Below, piece after piece: positions 63,218 to 64,000 of a DNA stretch of 64,000 nt. How positions within the stretch are numbered: the first letter of the stretch is position 1; each line of letters begins with the position of its first letter. The notes beneath the pieces were generated by a model, which did not search any database, was not told the DNA's origin, and saw only the letters and a program-made list of their open reading frames with translations. This DNA comes from Armigeres subalbatus (Eukaryota; Arthropoda; Insecta; Diptera; Culicidae): positions 159,862,452 to 159,926,451 of the forward strand of contig NC_085140.1 in NCBI RefSeq assembly GCF_024139115.2, given 5' to 3'. Made by a program: the position numbers and the translations under genes.

Positions 63218-64000
63218 ATGATTTTCCAGTCTAGTCAAGAGCCTTCGGTAGATTTGGAGCCGATTGATGCAGCAATTCAATCTGTAGAAGAAAATCAAAG
63301 CTGTTTTGGAGGAAGTTTAGATGAAATGTCAAACTTAAATTTTGCTGCCGAACGTTCTGTTTCTGGTTCACTATTAGAAGGTAGAAATCAAGATTTTTGC
63401 CTTCCTGTTGAGTCGAGCGAACATTTTAGAAGCTCCAACCACGAAAGCGGATCTTTTGCAACAGGTATCGTCGCTTCAAGCGCAATGAATGCTGCTGTTA
63501 CCGCTGTCAAACCATTTTCTGAAACGTTGCCGAATCGCATTGTATGTGGAAATGGAGACAACATTCGTGCTGTTGGTCAAGGACTATCTTCTATGCAAGC
63601 AGGAAGCCTTGCAGTTAACGGTAATTCTACTTTGCTACAAAACTCAAGGAACTGTAGCCCTCTTCATGGCCATTTCGGTGTTGAAGAAATTTCGAAGATG
63701 TTGCCGTCGTTTTCTGGACATTCTGAAGAAGATGTGAGTCATTTCGTAGCTGTGTTGGAAAACTCGAAACAAGCTCTTGGCGTAAGCGATTTCATAATGA
63801 AGCTAGTTGTTATCCGAAACTTGAAAGGGAAAGCTCAATCCTGGTTACATGCTCAAGCGGATTTCATGCTCAAAAGCTATAATGAAATTACTAGAGGTCT
63901 TCAGGAATTTTTCTATTTCCCTTTGAGCAGATTCGAGTTATGGAAGCGTTTGGAGAAGAGGGTTTGGTCAGGTTCTATTGAAACGTTTGTTGATTATTGT
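63218..64000 (+). CDS. Gypsy-like retrotransposon gag, 5' part (cut by window edge)
   Basis: An uninterrupted 261-codon frame from ATG 63218 to the last base, with no stop. The Ser/Asn-rich N terminus (MIFQSSQEPSVDLEPID) is followed by a capsid-like region: FGVEEISKMLPSFSGHSEED, VSHFVAVLENSKQ, KLVVIRNLKGKAQSWLH, then LQEFFYFPLSRFELWKRLEK. The F-x-G-x(3)-EDV...L-x-G-x-A-x-x-W-L pattern is the Retrotrans_gag signature of LTR elements. The intact frame suggests a young copy continuing beyond the window. Confidence 0.75.
   Translation, partial: MIFQSSQEPSVDLEPIDAAIQSVEENQSCFGGSLDEMSNLNFAAERSVSGSLLEGRNQDFCLPVESSEHFRSSNHESGSFATGIVASSAMNAAVTAVKPFSETLPNRIVCGNGDNIRAVGQGLSSMQAGSLAVNGNSTLLQNSRNCSPLHGHFGVEEISKMLPSFSGHSEEDVSHFVAVLENSKQALGVSDFIMKLVVIRNLKGKAQSWLHAQADFMLKSYNEITRGLQEFFYFPLSRFELWKRLEKRVWSGSIETFVDYC

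Overview
This is eukaryotic, AT-rich, repeat-packed DNA that looks like an Aedes-type culicine mosquito. The reasons are the tRNA-derived SINE repeated here (Feilai-like; the name is from memory), a Jockey-clade LINE, a CsRn1-type Ty3/gypsy element, many palindromic MITEs, and one host gene with small and very large introns. The only host gene I recognise firmly is BRCA2 on the + strand, 27522-59521. I join six exons with consistent splice phases into a 1718-residue model. It has four BRC (RAD51-binding) repeats followed by the helical/OB-fold DNA-binding domain with a tower-like coiled coil.

Layout. 1-4062: a giant foldback element with arms of about 1.1 kb and further palindromes inside. 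4021-4590: polypyrimidine tract. 5027-5123 and 10891-10989: two copies of a PIF/Harbinger-like MITE. 6126-10717: Jockey-clade LINE. 11021-13127: TIR element containing a gene-like segment. 13128-16495: mostly unrecognised. 16496-17270: antisense LINE fragment split by a SINE. 17661-18006: possible 3' end of an unknown gene. 18136-24109: CsRn1-type gypsy element on the minus strand, its 5' LTR split by a 1.17-kb poly(A) retroelement. 24804-26557: another TIR element, split by a SINE. 27522-32274: BRCA2 exons 1-3. 32275-57056: a 24.8-kb intron. 57057-59521: BRCA2 exons 4-6. 59745-63012: palindromes, SINEs and a TA-flanked element. 63218-64000: start of a second gypsy-like gag, cut by the window edge.

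The most striking structure is BRCA2 intron 3. An element with Transib features (CACAGTG ends, 5-bp duplication TATGG, 668-bp inverted arms) spans 35478-56931. Its right arm is split exactly by an 11.5-kb element with hAT features (8-bp duplication TTTAAGAT, inverted ends starting TAGACCTGTGCGCCG) at 45081-56612. Its interior holds a TA-flanked element (36845-44589), which in turn holds a 5.6-kb element made mostly of about 29 copies of a roughly 150-bp minisatellite. The Transib end lies 125 bp from the exon 4 acceptor. I saw no transposase in any of these nested elements, so all appear non-autonomous.
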